Assembly (NCBI GenBank): GCA_946699065.1 | Contig: CAMPDV010002457.1 | Coordinates: forward strand, 1 to 64,000 | DNA from: Loxodes magnus | Taxonomy: Eukaryota; Ciliophora; Karyorelictea; Loxodida; Loxodidae | Length of the DNA: 64,000 nt | Direction of reading: 5' to 3' | In this document: positions 36,410 to 48,099 of the stretch, one piece after another | Numbering within the stretch: position 1 is the first letter of the stretch | How the letters are laid out: every line of letters begins with the position of its first letter | The notes under the pieces: generated by a model | Told to the model about the DNA's origin: nothing | Database searches by the model: none | Seen by the model: only the letters and a program-made list of their open reading frames with translations | Made by a program: the position numbers and the translations under genes

Positions 36410-39400
36410 ATAAGTCATAAAAATAGGGACAGTAAATGTTAGGGGAGTTAGAAGTGCAAATGGGGCACATATCAAATTCATTGATTCAAAAAATCATCGT
36501 ATAATGGCAATTTAAGAGATTTAGATTAAAGATTAAAAGATATGTGTAATATAGCAGGATATAGAAATAAATATATTCTATATTAGAAACGACATATTTA
36601 AGGAGATTAGAGAAATGTAGAATGAAATCAACCAAATGACGCTTTTTAGAGGAGCGAGAGTGATGGTCATTGAAATAATGAAAAAACTGACAGTAATAAA
36701 TATATATACACCTGTGGCAAGAGACAGCTAATAATATGAGACATTCTATAACTTAGTGATCGAATTCAAACTATAAGCAACAGAAAAAAGACTTAATGTA
36801 ATGATCATAGGAGATTAAAATGTGCACATAGAGTAATGGTTACCGAAGAAAACAAACTCACCTGGTAAGAGAATGCTACAGTTCATGGAACAGAATAATT
36901 TAATGTGCCTAGACCCATTGAAATAGGTACTTTTGTACACTAAAACAATGAATATAGAATAGATTACTTTTTAAATGAAGATATAATGAGAAAAATTGTG
37001 ATAAAAAGTGATTTTTATTATTCATACGTAATAGGAGATTATAGACCCGGTATAATAAAGGAAAAGATTGCTAAAGAAGTTAGAAAACCATTAAAAATAA
37101 CAAAAATAAATTACCTCTATTAAAGAAAAAGAGATCTACAAAAAATTTGAAAGATTTATGCAAGAAATGTCATAGAAGAAGAAATTGATAACTACTAAAC
37201 GGTACATAGACTTATAAATGATGAAAGAAAAAGACATAAGATATAAGATATAAGAAGGAGTTTAAATGGTATGTACAACAGTTAAAATATAAAATTTAGG
37301 ATATTTAAATACTCAGAAGCAACAAAATAATGTAATAAAAAATTCAGAAAACGTAGCAAACAAATAAAATAAAGGATAAAGAACAACGAAGAAATAAATG
37401 AAAATCAATAAAGCTAGAAATATAGAGAATATCAAAGAGTAAGACAAAAATAATTTAATCAAGAAAAAAAGATAAAAAAACTAACTTAACCTATTTATGG
37501 ACAACGTAAATAAAGGAATCCTGAAAGAAATGTGGAAGAAACTAAAAAGCCTGCTTAATAGAAAAAATAATTAGTGAGTACCCTTATCAAAAGAAGATGT
37601 TAAGACTTTCAGGGACGAATGATAGCAGTTATATGAAGATGGCGATAATATGATACTAAATAAATTATAAAGCAAGAGACAAATAATGATAAATGAATAT
37701 GAAATTTGAGAAAACATTAACTAATTGGAGAAATAAAAGCACCAGGACCTGATGAAATATAAGTAGGAGCAATTTTAATAGGCGGGAAAAAATCAATTGA
37801 AGTAACTCGAAAAATAATAGCTAAGAAGATTTAAGAGGGAGTAATACCTTAGGAGATGAAATAATAATACATAAAATTAATATAAAAAAAAGGAGGATAG
37901 ACGAACCCGATAAACTATAGACCAATCTCTTATTGAATCATGCTTTAAAAATTGTAGACACTTGAGTTTTCTAGTCAATTGTAAGGATATCTACATAATG
38001 ATGAAAGCGAATATTAATATGGTTTCAAAAAAGGTAAGTCATGAGACTATGAATCTTCAATCTAAGAACAGTATAGGAATAATCAATGCGGAACAAAAAA
38101 GATGTTTTCGTAATGTTTGTTAATATTAAGAAAGATTATGAATCAGTGTAAAGAAGAAATATGAGAAATCCTAAACAATCTAAAAGTACAGGAATAGATA
38201 ATTAAACTTCTAGAAAACTTCTTCAGCGAAGAAGAAATTAAACTGAAATTTAATGATTAAATAGCAAAATCATTCGCGACAAATAAAGGGCTAAAACAGG
38301 GAAGCATAGCGTCGATGAGATTATTTAGCTTGATAATAGCAAACTTTTCCATAGCTTGGAAGATTAAAAGCTAGGAATTACGATAGACTATAAAAATGAA
38401 GAGGGATGAACATAAGAAATATATGTAGGATGTTTTGCATATGCAGATAACCTACCCTTAATAAGTGAATGGGAATAATTAGAGGAAGTAATAGAAAATT
38501 TAACCTAATGGGCAGAAAAGATAAATTGGAAATTGCAGATAAAGCAAAATGAATAGTGTGAAAATCAGCAGAAAATAGTAACTGAGAAAGTATTGGAAAT
38601 ACTATTGAGATGGGAAATTTATGGATCGAAAGAGTTACGACCTTTTAGTACCTAGGTCATATAATAGAAGAGAACATCAGTTTTGAAAAACACATGGAGC
38701 TAGACTAGAAGCAGCATAAAAATGCATGAATATTGGAAAAAATAACAATGAATAAGGGATTAACACCATATAATGAAGAATAATGATAAAATCCTTCGTA
38801 AGCTCAGTTTTCAGTTATGGGACAGAAGTGATCTCATATTGCGAATAATTTGTAGGAAAATAAATAATGGAGAAATTAGAAATATTATAGAGAAGGTCTT
38901 TACGAATAATCATAGATACCCCTTTTTAAGTGCAAAATGAGATGTTAGAACATGAATTGCAGTTTATGAAATTTAAACATTATCTATGACAAAAAATGTT
39001 GAGATTAAGAGGCAAATTAATAGGAAACTAAAGAAAAAAGTAGACGGAATAATGATCGACCTAATTAAAGAAGAGAATTTTATATATGAAAAATATTGCA
39101 CAGCAATAAAATTAGAATTAAAAGTTGAAGACAAAGAAATATTTATAGATGATGCAGCAATTAAAAAGGAAAGAAAAACACTAATCGTGTAATATGAGAA
39201 TATAGAGTATACGTAGAAGATAGAGAAAGAATGGAGTAAATGATAGCAACATTACAATATAGAAAAATATATTTTGATGAATATGTAGTAGGACCACCCT
39301 ACTACCCAAGATAGAATAAAAATAGAGAAGAAGAAATAAGTTACATATTTAGAATAAGAACGAGATGTAATAGAAGATAGGATTGCTTAAAGAAAAACAT

Positions 39401-39980
39401 CTTGTGTGGCAAGTCAATGCCCTTTCTGTAATGAGGCAAGAGAAAATGAAAGGCATATCATAGAAAAATGTGCAGAATACAAAGAAGGAAGATAAATATG
39501 TTTTGAAATCTAAGAGCTATAGGAGTAGAGAGATAAGGAATGGAACTATTTGATATAATATGAGGTACGGCCAAATTCAAAAAATTCATTAGAACCTAAA
39601 AAGAGTTCAGCTGACTTGATAATAAAAGATTATATAAAAAATATATTAGAAAAAAGGATAAATAGAAAGAAAATTGAATGAATAAAGAAATAGTAAAAGA
39701 TTATAGAGCAGGAAAAGGATAATTATTATGAATGTATAAAAGCTTGATCAAGAAGAAAAGAATTAGAAATGAAAATTAGTAAGATATATAAGAAAAAGTA
39801 AATTAAGCTTGCAATAAAGATATAATAAAGCTTAATAGATAGAAGAAAGAAGAATAAGAGATAATGTTGAGGAAAATGAGGAAGATATGTAACTAATAAG
39901 GAAAGAATTTTTATTATCTGAAAGCTTACTTGAAGAAACGGTCATATATTAAGATATGGAAAGAGCTACTCACCAACGAG
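36410..39980 (+). pseudogene. LINE ORF2: endonuclease plus reverse transcriptase
   Basis: The endonuclease part starts KIGTVNVRGVRS (36416) and has the Q-E pair (Q is TAA), the V-I-N-I-Y-T-P strand, I-I-G-D-x-N and, after a frameshift, R-I-D-Y near 36960. The reverse transcriptase part has K-A-P-G-P-D-E (37735), N-Y-R-P-I-S (37910), F-V-N-I-K-K-D-Y-E-S-V (38115), E-I-W-E-I-L with TGA as Trp, G-L-K-Q-G-S (38287) and Y-A-D-N (38440-38451). The usual Y/F-A-D-D catalytic pair has lost its second Asp. A Cys/His motif C-x2-C-x8-H-x4-C lies at 39418-39471. Frameshifts separate the blocks. Confidence 0.85.
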
Positions 39981-39998
39981 GTGCTACACACTCTATAA
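39962..39998 (+). promoter_or_regulatory. 3' hairpin shared by LINE and SINE-like elements
   Basis: AGAG(C) pairs with the last (C)TCT, then an internal loop, then an upper stem CACC/GGTG. The same pattern, with compensating or tolerated changes, ends the elements at 4419, 12891, 17641, 22397, 33010, 34477 and their mirrors. In known LINE/SINE pairs the shared 3' end is the recognition site for the LINE reverse transcriptase; that role is inferred here. Confidence 0.6.
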
Positions 39999-40061
39999 TT
40001 AAGTTTATTTATTACGTGGATTTTATTTAAATGATTATTAACTTTTAAAATTATAAATAAA

Positions 40062-40984
40062 ATGCTAAGTGAAAACTAGTGCATTAAAATCCTTTACCTT
40101 AGAAAAATTTTAAGATCAATCTAATGAATTAAGATAGCTAAATTCTATCTAAATTTGGAATAGGAGTTGTTAAATATGAAGTCTGCTCAAATCTAAGCTA
40201 TCTAAAAAACTTTACAGATATAGTTACTTTTAAATATAATTCAAGTATAAGAAAGAACTATAACATTAAAGCCAAACAATTTTAAGAAGAGAAAATTGAT
40301 GCACAAAGCCTTTATTATCATGCCACTTCAATAGAATAAATAACTTCGAATACTTTAGTAATATCTGGCTCACATAGTATAGAATGAAAGAGATTCGATA
40401 TAAACTCCAAAGATAAAATTGAGAATTATTAGATGTAATTCCAAAGATACTTCCACAAAACTAAATTCAATAAAAGAAACTTAATTTACATTCTATCTGG
40501 AACATATGACGATGACATAATTGAGTGTGAAGTTTTTGATATAAAAAGCAAAAATTTTAAAAGCATTTAGCCAATTAAAAACCCAGTAAATCTTTTTGGA
40601 TGCGATTACAGTTATTAAAAAATTTATATTTTTGGAGGTTGAAATATTAAAAAAGGAGGTCAAGATACAATATAGGTGTTCGATTAAAGAAGAAACGAAT
40701 GAATTATATGTGATCAAGTAATAACAAGAAAGGTATAAACTTCTGCTATTTTCAATCCTTAAATAAAATCTTATCTTATTTATTCTAATCTAAATCCTAT
40801 AGATACTTAGATATTCGATTTTAAAACAATATAGGTTAAAGGTTAAAAATATCCAGTGAGTACTTATAATGATAATACTTAGCCAATATGAAGTGGGAAT
40901 CTAGTTTACTAATACAGAAGTGATGATTCACTGTTAAGTTACGATTTAAGAAGTGAAATGTGGACTAAACTTTGAGAAAGATAA
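40062..40984 (+). pseudogene. Kelch-repeat protein, copy K4' (spacer, right side, frameshifted)
   Basis: It aligns with the intact copies from ATG to terminal TAA but is 923 bases long, and one base is missing near codon 25 where the others read AATGCAAACAAG-like sequence. The C-terminal blades are well kept (for example NEW, QPIWSGN and SEMWTKLW, with several Trp as TGA). It lies inside the right inner edge of the palindrome. Confidence 0.6.
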
Positions 40985-41269
40985 ATACATTTAGACTTTA
41001 ATAAAGAACATTATTAATCTAAAATTTTAAATTTAAATATTATAAACATTTTTATGGAAGAAATAGTTAAAATGTTAAAAGGGAGAATATCATTAAAAAT
41101 GGTTCAATAAATGTGTTTATATGTGATAATTTAATATAAAATGATTTAATAATTTAAAATTAAAGTAGTTTTATAATTATTTTATAATTAGGCTTAATCT
41201 TTTTAATGATAGAATGTTTCAAAAAGTGCAAATCTGTATAACGTTAATTAGAAACTGTAAAGACTTTAA

Positions 41270-41721
41270 AAATCTTCAAATAAAAGAAGAAAAAAAACGC
41301 TAAGATAGATCTCAAGACTTTCTTTTACATCACCTTAAGAAAAAGATGGGGAAGAAAAATGAAGAAAAATACCACAACTTTCTTATTAATGTCTTCTTTT
41401 AAAATAGATTCTTCAATTAAAGTCACATAAGAGTAATTACAAATAATCACTCCTAGATAATCTAAGAAGATTAACATGCAACTGCATCAGCTGAGAACCT
41501 GCTATAAAAGAAGAAGGATAGTGACAGCCAAGAATCACAACATTAAATTCTTACATATATCTTGGGGATCTCATCAAGGAACTGATTTTAGGAATGACTA
41601 GGGAAGATATGGCGAGAGTAATTCCTGCGCTCACTTGGTTACTTGCAAGATGAAAGGAAAAGCATATAAAGAATGGGTGACTAAAGCATATAAGGGCAGA
41701 AAGTTGTAGGATCATTTCGAA
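41270..41721 (+). other. Possible coding remnant next to the right-arm edge
   Basis: Two frames look protein-like: MGKKNEEKYHNFLINVFF near 41345, and then MTREDMARVIPALTWLLAR near 41600. No family was recognised. It is the unique part beside the inner palindrome edge and has no mirror in the left side. Confidence 0.3.
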
Positions 41722-41895
41722 GTTGATTTTCCCCATAAAGAATCATAGATTAAACAAGAGTAACTTTTAAAGATCAATGGGGATATAGAAATCCTAGGAG
41801 AACAACAAAAGAAGGAAGTTTTTAAAATGAAAAATGCAATTTTGTTCATAAATAACAAGATCGAAAAGAAGCGAATCAATAATAAGCACCAATAA

Positions 41896-41963
41896 TGATG
41901 GAAATTGAACGACTAGAACTTGCCTGTCTCACAGACGACCCAGTTTCAATCCCCGGCCTCTGA
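41896..41963 (+). tRNA. tRNA-Glu-like sequence (CTC), probably pseudo (right arm)
   Basis: It has a B-box-like GTTTCAATCCC (ten of eleven consensus positions), an anticodon arm with loop GTCTCAC (anticodon CTC, U33 present), and a D-arm remnant GACTAG. The acceptor 3' side CCTCTGA finds no good partner upstream, and the anticodon stem has a mismatch. It is likely a decayed tRNA or a tRNA-derived repeat. Confidence 0.35.
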
Positions 41964-42123
41964 ATTTTTCTTTTATTTTTCCGATATTTAAACAATACAA
42001 AAATCTTAAGTCATTATTGCAAAAATATTTATGAAACTTTTCTACATCAACCTTATTACTCACATATTTCTTTATCTAAAATAAATATTTTTACATCAAA
42101 ACTTTTAAATGATATCTAAAAAA

Positions 42124-42197
42124 CGCCACCGGGTGGACTTGAACCACCGACCTTTTGGTTAACAGCCAAACGCTCTAACCTATTGAGCTACGGAGGC
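42124..42197 (-). tRNA. tRNA-Asn (GTT), right arm copy
   Basis: Exact reverse complement of 30234-30307, so the same 74-base cloverleaf with anticodon GTT. Both copies point toward the spacer. Confidence 0.95.
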
Positions 42198-42300
42198 TTA
42201 TAATATATATATTAAATTATTATTTATATCTTATAAACTTTTTTATTACATTTTATAAACTTAAGTTATATTTAAACTTTTTATAGAATATATTATAAGA

Positions 42301-42376
42301 TCCGAGGTAGTATAGTGGCTAGTATTTCTGTTTGAAGGAACTTTTACTTCGTTTAAACCAAACTCCATTGTCTGGA
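42301..42376 (+). tRNA. tRNA-Glu-like sequence, probably pseudo (right arm)
   Basis: The 5' half TCCGAGGTAGTATAGTGG is very close to eukaryotic tRNA-Glu (acceptor, linker and D-arm with A box). From the anticodon stem on the resemblance is lost: the loop could be GTTTGAA, and the T-arm and acceptor 3' side do not pair well. The 76-base length is tRNA-like. Confidence 0.4.
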
Positions 42377-42460
42377 GGCAAAATAAATGTTTAAAAAGTC
42401 TTTTTCCAATATTTTAAAATCTTATTTAGTTCTCTTGATAATTAGCTTTCCTTTGTTAAT

Positions 42461-43499
42461 TTTATTATACTTACTTATATATTAAATTATTCTTTTAATC
42501 TTTATTATTTTTATTTTTAAGTAAATGTTTTATTTCTATAAACTTCTCCTAGATTATTGCAGTAAAGCTGTTCTTGTTCTCTCCTTGTTCTTCTTCATTA
42601 TTATCTTTTAATGTTTTTTACTTTTTCTAGTCTTTATAATGATTTATTATTGAATGTCAAAAACTGTTTGTATCTCCTATATAGATATTTTCGCTAAATT
42701 ACATTTTTAGAATTATTTCTTCCTCCTTTTCTAATTTAGAAATTAATTACCTTCTATATATATTAGATTGACTTGTCCTTCAATTAGTAAGATATTTCTT
42801 TTTAATGTTTAATTTTCTATTTATTTATAAAATTTGTAATTCTATCTTCTAAGGTTGGATATAGATTGACTATTTTGTTTTATTGCTTACTTCATAAGAC
42901 TTTTAAATATCTTCCTAAGACATATATTTATTTCTTTCTATTTGCTAAAGTATTCCATATATCTTACATTTTCCTTTAAATTCTTGATCTCTTCTTGCAA
43001 TTTTAATATTAATTTTATTATCTGCTTAAAGTTCAATTTTTCATTTGTAAAGATCTCAAATGCTTGCTAATGGAAATCTGACTTTACCTATTTTCGAAGT
43101 TTTATTCTGAGGTAGAATATGCCTATGTAAAGATGCTTTTGTTGTTAATAATTAATTATTCCATTTAATCCTATTTCTTTGAAGATAGATGAATCCTTTA
43201 TTCTTCCTTATACTTTTCACTAATTTGATTAGTTACATCTTTAATAAGTATTTTAAGTTTTATTTTATATGCACTTTCTATCTACTGTATTCAAACTCCT
43301 CTCTCAATAATTTAACTCTTATTCTAATATCTAATAAATCCATTATAGATAACCTTTTTCTATCTTCCTATGATCCAATTAATTCTAGACGATCATTATA
43401 TAAATTTAAAATCCTTCAACTAACTTTCAAGGCTTTGCAAGATTAATAAAATAAAGATTATCAGTGCTTAGCTTTTAAACTTCTTCCATATGCAAATAA
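42461..43499 (-). CDS. Coil-rich coding stretch of unknown function (right arm)
   Basis: Mirror of 28932-29970 with a few substitutions; see that entry for the competing frames. Confidence 0.35.
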
Positions 43500-43668
43500 T
43501 TGCTTAATCACGCAAAATATGTTTACATTAGCAAAACTTAGCTAATCAAACTAAAAAATTAGCTTTGTAAATTATAAAGAGATGCTTTAATATATATACC
43601 TTCATATGAAACTATGGTTATATCTATTTCAGAATAATTCATTAATAGGAATATAAGAGTTATTTGAT

Positions 43669-44582
43669 ATAAAGCTCTCAAAGTTCAATCCATCTTTCTA
43701 TACTTAAATCGTAGCCAAATAATCCATTATCGCTTTTATATTAGAAAACTATACTTCTACTTAGCCATTGCTAAGTATAATCAACATGTCTACTTACTAA
43801 ATAATTCTCTTCTTTAATTTTTATTTCCTTAAAATCAAATATAGTAGTATCAATAGAATTGTTATTAGAGTATATGAGAAAGGATCATAGTTTAGGAATA
43901 AAAATAGCAGAAGTTTAAACCTTTTTAGTTATTACTTAGTTACTTATATTTCACTCTTTTCTTAATTAATCATACATTTAAATTAAATTTTAATCATATT
44001 TTTTCAAAATTTCATCCTCCAAAAGTAAAAATATTTTAATTAGCTTAGTCTCATCTAAAAATAAACACTGGCTCTTTAATCTTCTAAATATTTCTAAAAG
44101 ATTTAGTACTTTTGTTGAAGATCTCACATTCTTCTCTATCACCTTATTATTGTACTTTTGATAAAATATAAGTAACTTTTATTGAATCTAGTCTTATGAA
44201 AAATATTTTTTATGTTACATCTCATAATTTCCAATTTTATTATTAGAGTGAATAATAAACCTTTATTATTGTACATTCTAAACTCCTCATATTATTAAAG
44301 TATCTTCTGAAGTTTGCTCTATAAAAATATTATAAATACCAATCTCCTTGATATAGATTGGCTCTTCTGTAAATTTTTACTTATTATCACTATATTTGTT
44401 TTTTACCTTAGTATTTAAGCACATTGTAGTTAAACTTGCTAAATTCATTTAATTACTAAGATTATAACATATTTCATATTTATCAATTCCAATACCAAGC
44501 TTTGCCAAAATTTAGTAAATGGAAGTTACCTTAAGATCTTTCTAAGATAAAGAGAACTTATTAAATTATTTTCTGCTTGCAT
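43669..44582 (-). pseudogene. Diverged kelch copy K5 (right arm)
   Basis: Mirror of 27849-28762; start ATG at 44582 on the minus strand. Confidence 0.5.
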
Positions 44583-44584
44583 TT

Positions 44585-45572
44585 TTTATGCTGAATTTAG
44601 ACAAAATTCATGCTTTTAATTAATTTTTTCTTAAGAGATTGAAAAAATAGGTTTTCGACACTTTGAAACCAATAGAAAGTTAAAACCTATTTACAGTATT
44701 GTATTTAATAAGTCAGAGTCAATTAAGAACTCAGTGACCCAAAACTCATAGAAATAGTTTAAAAGTGAGGCCTAGCAATTCTTAAATATATTTAAGGTGT
44801 AATTTTGATTGATAAAGTTTATTTTTATTAATTAGTTTTGTATCTTAAAAAGTATGCTAAATAAATTAGTAATTTTTCTACTACATATAATACATTCAGT
44901 AAAGATATTTATTATAAATACTATAAATAATAAATTATCTTATTTTAGGATTAATTTTAATTTATACTATTTTTATTACATTTTATTTATAATTTTGTTT
45001 CTTTTGTTTATTTTTGATAATTATCTAGTCAGAACCACTTCTTTCCGAAGCGTCATCGAAACCTCCTGCTGGGAAAAGGGCGTTAATCATCTTCCTAGAT
45101 TGGAGTAAATGAGTAGAATCTGCTATAGAAGTGATCCTTTACGAGTACATTCTTACTATTTTCTTTCTTTACTCCTTTTATTATATTTTCTTTGTATTTC
45201 TTTAGGGTTTTTTGATTATATTAAAAGTATATATAAAAGCATAAAATAATAAGATAAGTTTTAATATAATTAAAGTATGTTTTATTTTAAAATATAGATA
45301 AGAGATTTAATGTATGTTTAATATTTTGTATTATATAATATTAGAATAGTTTAATTAGATATATATTTAGTATATTAAAATAGTATTTACTCTATTTAAT
45401 ATAGATATGGTAGAAGATATTTAAAGCTATTATTTAAATTATTTTATACTTATTTCCTTAGTACTAAAGATTATCAGAGTTTGGAAATTCAATGTTCTTT
45501 AGAGAGAAAATTAATAAAGTTCTAATCCTTTTAATTTAGCTATTATATGAAATTTATTATTAATTATTACCT
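44585..45572. other. AT-rich stretch (right arm)
   Basis: Mirror of about 26860-27847, with the less AT-rich patch at about 45020-45105. Confidence 0.4.
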
Positions 45573-45828
45573 TTCAATCTTTTATGATAACTAAGCTCTC
45601 GCCGTGCTGCTTTCTCTAAATGGTCTCTTGTGGACTTGACGGGGATATTTTGAACATCAAGTTTTGAAACAAGGGGCTATCATTAATAATGAATATATAC
45701 TTCAAAATCGTAGGCCTCAAATTCCTACCGAATTTGGCTTCAAGATCTTAGATCCAACTAGTGGATTCTCTTAGATTAGAGGTATAATCAGACAATTAAG
45801 ATCTTGCTACCGCCATTCTTTTGGTGAT
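45573..45828 (-). mobile_element. SINE-like repeat, family 2 (right arm)
   Basis: Mirror of 26605-26860; block order kept. Confidence 0.5.
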
Positions 45829-46174
45829 TACAAATATGATTTTTTTGAGTAAATTAAGATTAACTAGGAAATTCATAATATTTATTTTATCATAGCATTT
45901 CTTAGAAATAAATAAATAAATTGATTTAAAAGTACAAAGAGATTATCTTTTGTAATAATTTTTAATAGAAACTGCCTTAATAAATATATATATTAAATAT
46001 TTTAAGATTGACAAGGTTTTTTAATTTAATTAGATTTCTCAAAAAATATTAGTTATAATTTTAGAGCTAGTGAAGAAAATATCATAATTATAAAATATAA
46101 GCTATTTTAGTTTTCATCTATTAGAACATTATGGAAATGTTCTTGCGGAAAGTTTCTTCTAAATTGTATTTATT

Positions 46175-46672
46175 TAACCAAACTAAAATTAGCAAACTAT
46201 ACTTCGAGAACTTAAGAATATGCAAGATAAAATTTTAGACTTTAAAGATATGAACAAGAACTCGAAGGAAAAATACATACCTGATTTCTAACACTTAAGG
46301 ATAAAAAATGAAAATGAATATTCAGAAGTAAGAGAATAAAGCAATTAGAAACTAAATTTAATTAATTCACGGAGCTGAGGGAAAACATATTTCTTACAAA
46401 TATGTGAATGAAAGACTCTATGAACGTAGAGCAAAAACCTATTAAATTATATTCACTATCGTAAAACAATGATATGATGATATTGTAAGTGACCAGACCA
46501 TAAAGGGAAAATTTGCTGCACATTCGAAAAGAGATACTGATCCTAATATAGATGAGATATTATTAGGGCTTTAGTTCTGATATCATAAACTTCACATTAA
46601 CCTGTTTGATAAGTTTCATGCCAAGATAAAATATTAAATCATTAAAACATTAAAATAAATGTTCGCCTTCCG
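46175..46672 (+). CDS. Unrecognised ORF, paralogue of 6385-7084 (right arm)
   Basis: The first part reads LRELKNMQDKILDFKDMN (helical). After a frame change it reads AEGKHISYKYVNERLY, then VKQWYDDIVSDQTIKGKF and GLQFWYHKL, with both Trp codons being TGA. The K-Q-W-x-D-D-I-x-S block links it to the ORF at 6385-7084. It runs tail-to-tail into the ORF1-like gene at 46678. Function unknown. Confidence 0.45.
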
Positions 46673-46677
46673 ACTTA

Positions 46678-47686
46678 ATTGAAGTTTTAAATATATATGA
46701 TCTCCTTTCCTGCATGTTCGTTCCTTGCATTGTTCCTTTTCCTTGACTTCTCTCTTTTGAATAATCGGAGTTGAGAATTTTTTTTCAGATTTTACCATTT
46801 CCCGATGGGAAGAATTTCATCGCTCGCTACTTCAGTTGCTATTATTTAATATTTCTCCAGATATTCATTCTTATCTTTTTCTATTGGGGACATTTCCTCC
46901 ATAAATGTCAAGTGCTGTTGCAAATATAACATCTTTTTCTTACTCTCGGAAATGTCTTTTCTTGTTTCTCTATTTCCATTGGAGTTCCTTATGAAGGCTT
47001 CTACAGGTTTTCTTCTATTAATTTGAGTCTAGAATCTAATTTTACTCACTTTTTCTCGTTTTGCTCTTGTATTACTCAGATATCATTCTTTAAACTTGTC
47101 ATTTACACATAAACTCCGGTTTTAGCTCTTCAGTCTACCATATGGGCTTCATCATCATCTTCATGATTTATTAAATCTTGACTTAATACAAACATCTCTT
47201 CCTTCTGGGAATTTATTTCCTCTTCAAGTTTTTTTATGTTTCTAATAAATTGATGAATCAGCTGTTTCATCTACTCAGAGTCCATTTGTTCTATTTCGGT
47301 ATTGTCTAAATCAAAGGTAATAGGATCTATATTGAATTATCGTACTTTACCTTCTTCGTTTATTTTTTATTTTTTCGTTATTATTTTTATCGATTCAGTT
47401 GAATGGTCTCTTTTTTCAGTTTTCAATGGAGGTGTTGAGAGTTGTGTTAATTTTTCTGTTCTGAATTTTTATCTCAGTTCTTATTTGTCTTTTGATGGAA
47501 GGGATCCGCTTTATTTTAATTGTAGGAGTTAGTATTTTTTATAAGTTCTTCTAATCTAATAGAAAGTTCCGGTTATTTTTATTAAGAAGAGCGTTAAGTT
47601 GAAGAAGACGTGGTGAGAGTATGTGCTTCTGGTTTTCTCTCCTGTTCTGAGGAGGTGTTAAAAAAACCTTTCTTGAAGGCAGCCAT
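46678..47686 (-). CDS. Gag/ORF1-like protein with CCHC zinc knuckle (right arm)
   Basis: Mirror of 24747-25755; it begins MAAFKKG because one base differs. The zinc knuckle lies at about 46890-46935. Small indels between the arms fall inside the coiled-coil part (for example near 47020), so the frames of the two copies differ. Confidence 0.55.
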
Positions 47687-47692
47687 TTTTTA

Positions 47693-48098
47693 AAGATAAA
47701 ATATAAATAAAATTTAATCTATTAAATTTTGTTCTATGAAAGAATTTTTTTTCTTTAATTTTATAATTTTCTATTTTATTTCCTTAAATTAAATATTTTT
47801 TAATCTTTATTATAGCTCCTGAAATTATTAAACTTTCATCATCTATTTATTCTATAGAAGTAAAATGTTCATCAATCTATTTCATATTTAAAAGTTCTTC
47901 TTTTGCTTTTTAATGGTAGTATTATAAATCCTTGTAATATTTTAGTTTTTTCTTAAAGGTAAGTATTCTTGAAAATTATGGCGGATGGGGAAGGTTAGAA
48001 AAATTTAATATTACACAATTCCTATGCAAAATTTCTGAAAAATTTAGTTTGAATTAGTTATCTAGAGTGACCTTAATAACTACTTATAAAAGAATTTA
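47693..48098 (-). pseudogene. Truncated kelch copy K6 (right arm)
   Basis: Mirror of 24335-24740, again ending next to the ORF1-like element, so that insertion predates the palindrome. Confidence 0.5.
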
Positions 48099-48099
48099 T

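Larger units (their letters stand above)
34815..39998 (+). mobile_element. Non-LTR retrotransposon (LINE), decayed
   Basis: About 5.1 kb with ORF1 (zinc knuckle), an apurinic-type endonuclease, a reverse transcriptase and a C-terminal Cys/His motif, in the usual LINE order and using the host's reassigned code. The 3' end carries a hairpin at 39962-39994 shared with the short elements. It stops just upstream of kelch copy 40062, within the flank that other kelch copies share (ATTACGTGG), so it inserted next to that gene. Several frameshifts and an altered catalytic motif make it dead. The 5' end is approximate. Confidence 0.85.
30710..41721. other. Spacer of the palindrome (unique, about 11 kb)
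   Basis: The two sides of this segment do not match each other as mirror images, apart from two kelch copies (30816-31736 and 40062-40984) that lie near its ends in inverted orientation but about 660 bases out of register. It holds the only LINE with reverse transcriptase in the window. Confidence 0.85.

Noticed and set aside
36279..36470. Minus-strand ORF over the start of LINE ORF2
   Set aside because: It is antisense to the Lys/Glu-rich linker and endonuclease start of the LINE and gives only His/Phe/Ser-rich sequence.
38038..38170. Short spliceosomal introns as the cause of LINE frame changes
   Set aside because: At the best-defined break a single extra base restores the frame, so point indels and decay explain it better than introns of 15 or more bases.
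36410..39980. Glu instead of Gln for TAA/TAG (Blastocrithidia-type code)
   Set aside because: The conserved endonuclease Gln-Glu pair is encoded TAA-GAG, and the WD40 T-G-Q-C site also fits Gln; Glu fits the former poorly.
41896..42376. Circularly permuted tRNA-Glu (3' half upstream of 5' half)
   Set aside because: The two pieces are about 340 bases apart with another tRNA on the opposite strand between them, and each piece shows traces of the other half; two decayed tRNA-like copies are simpler.
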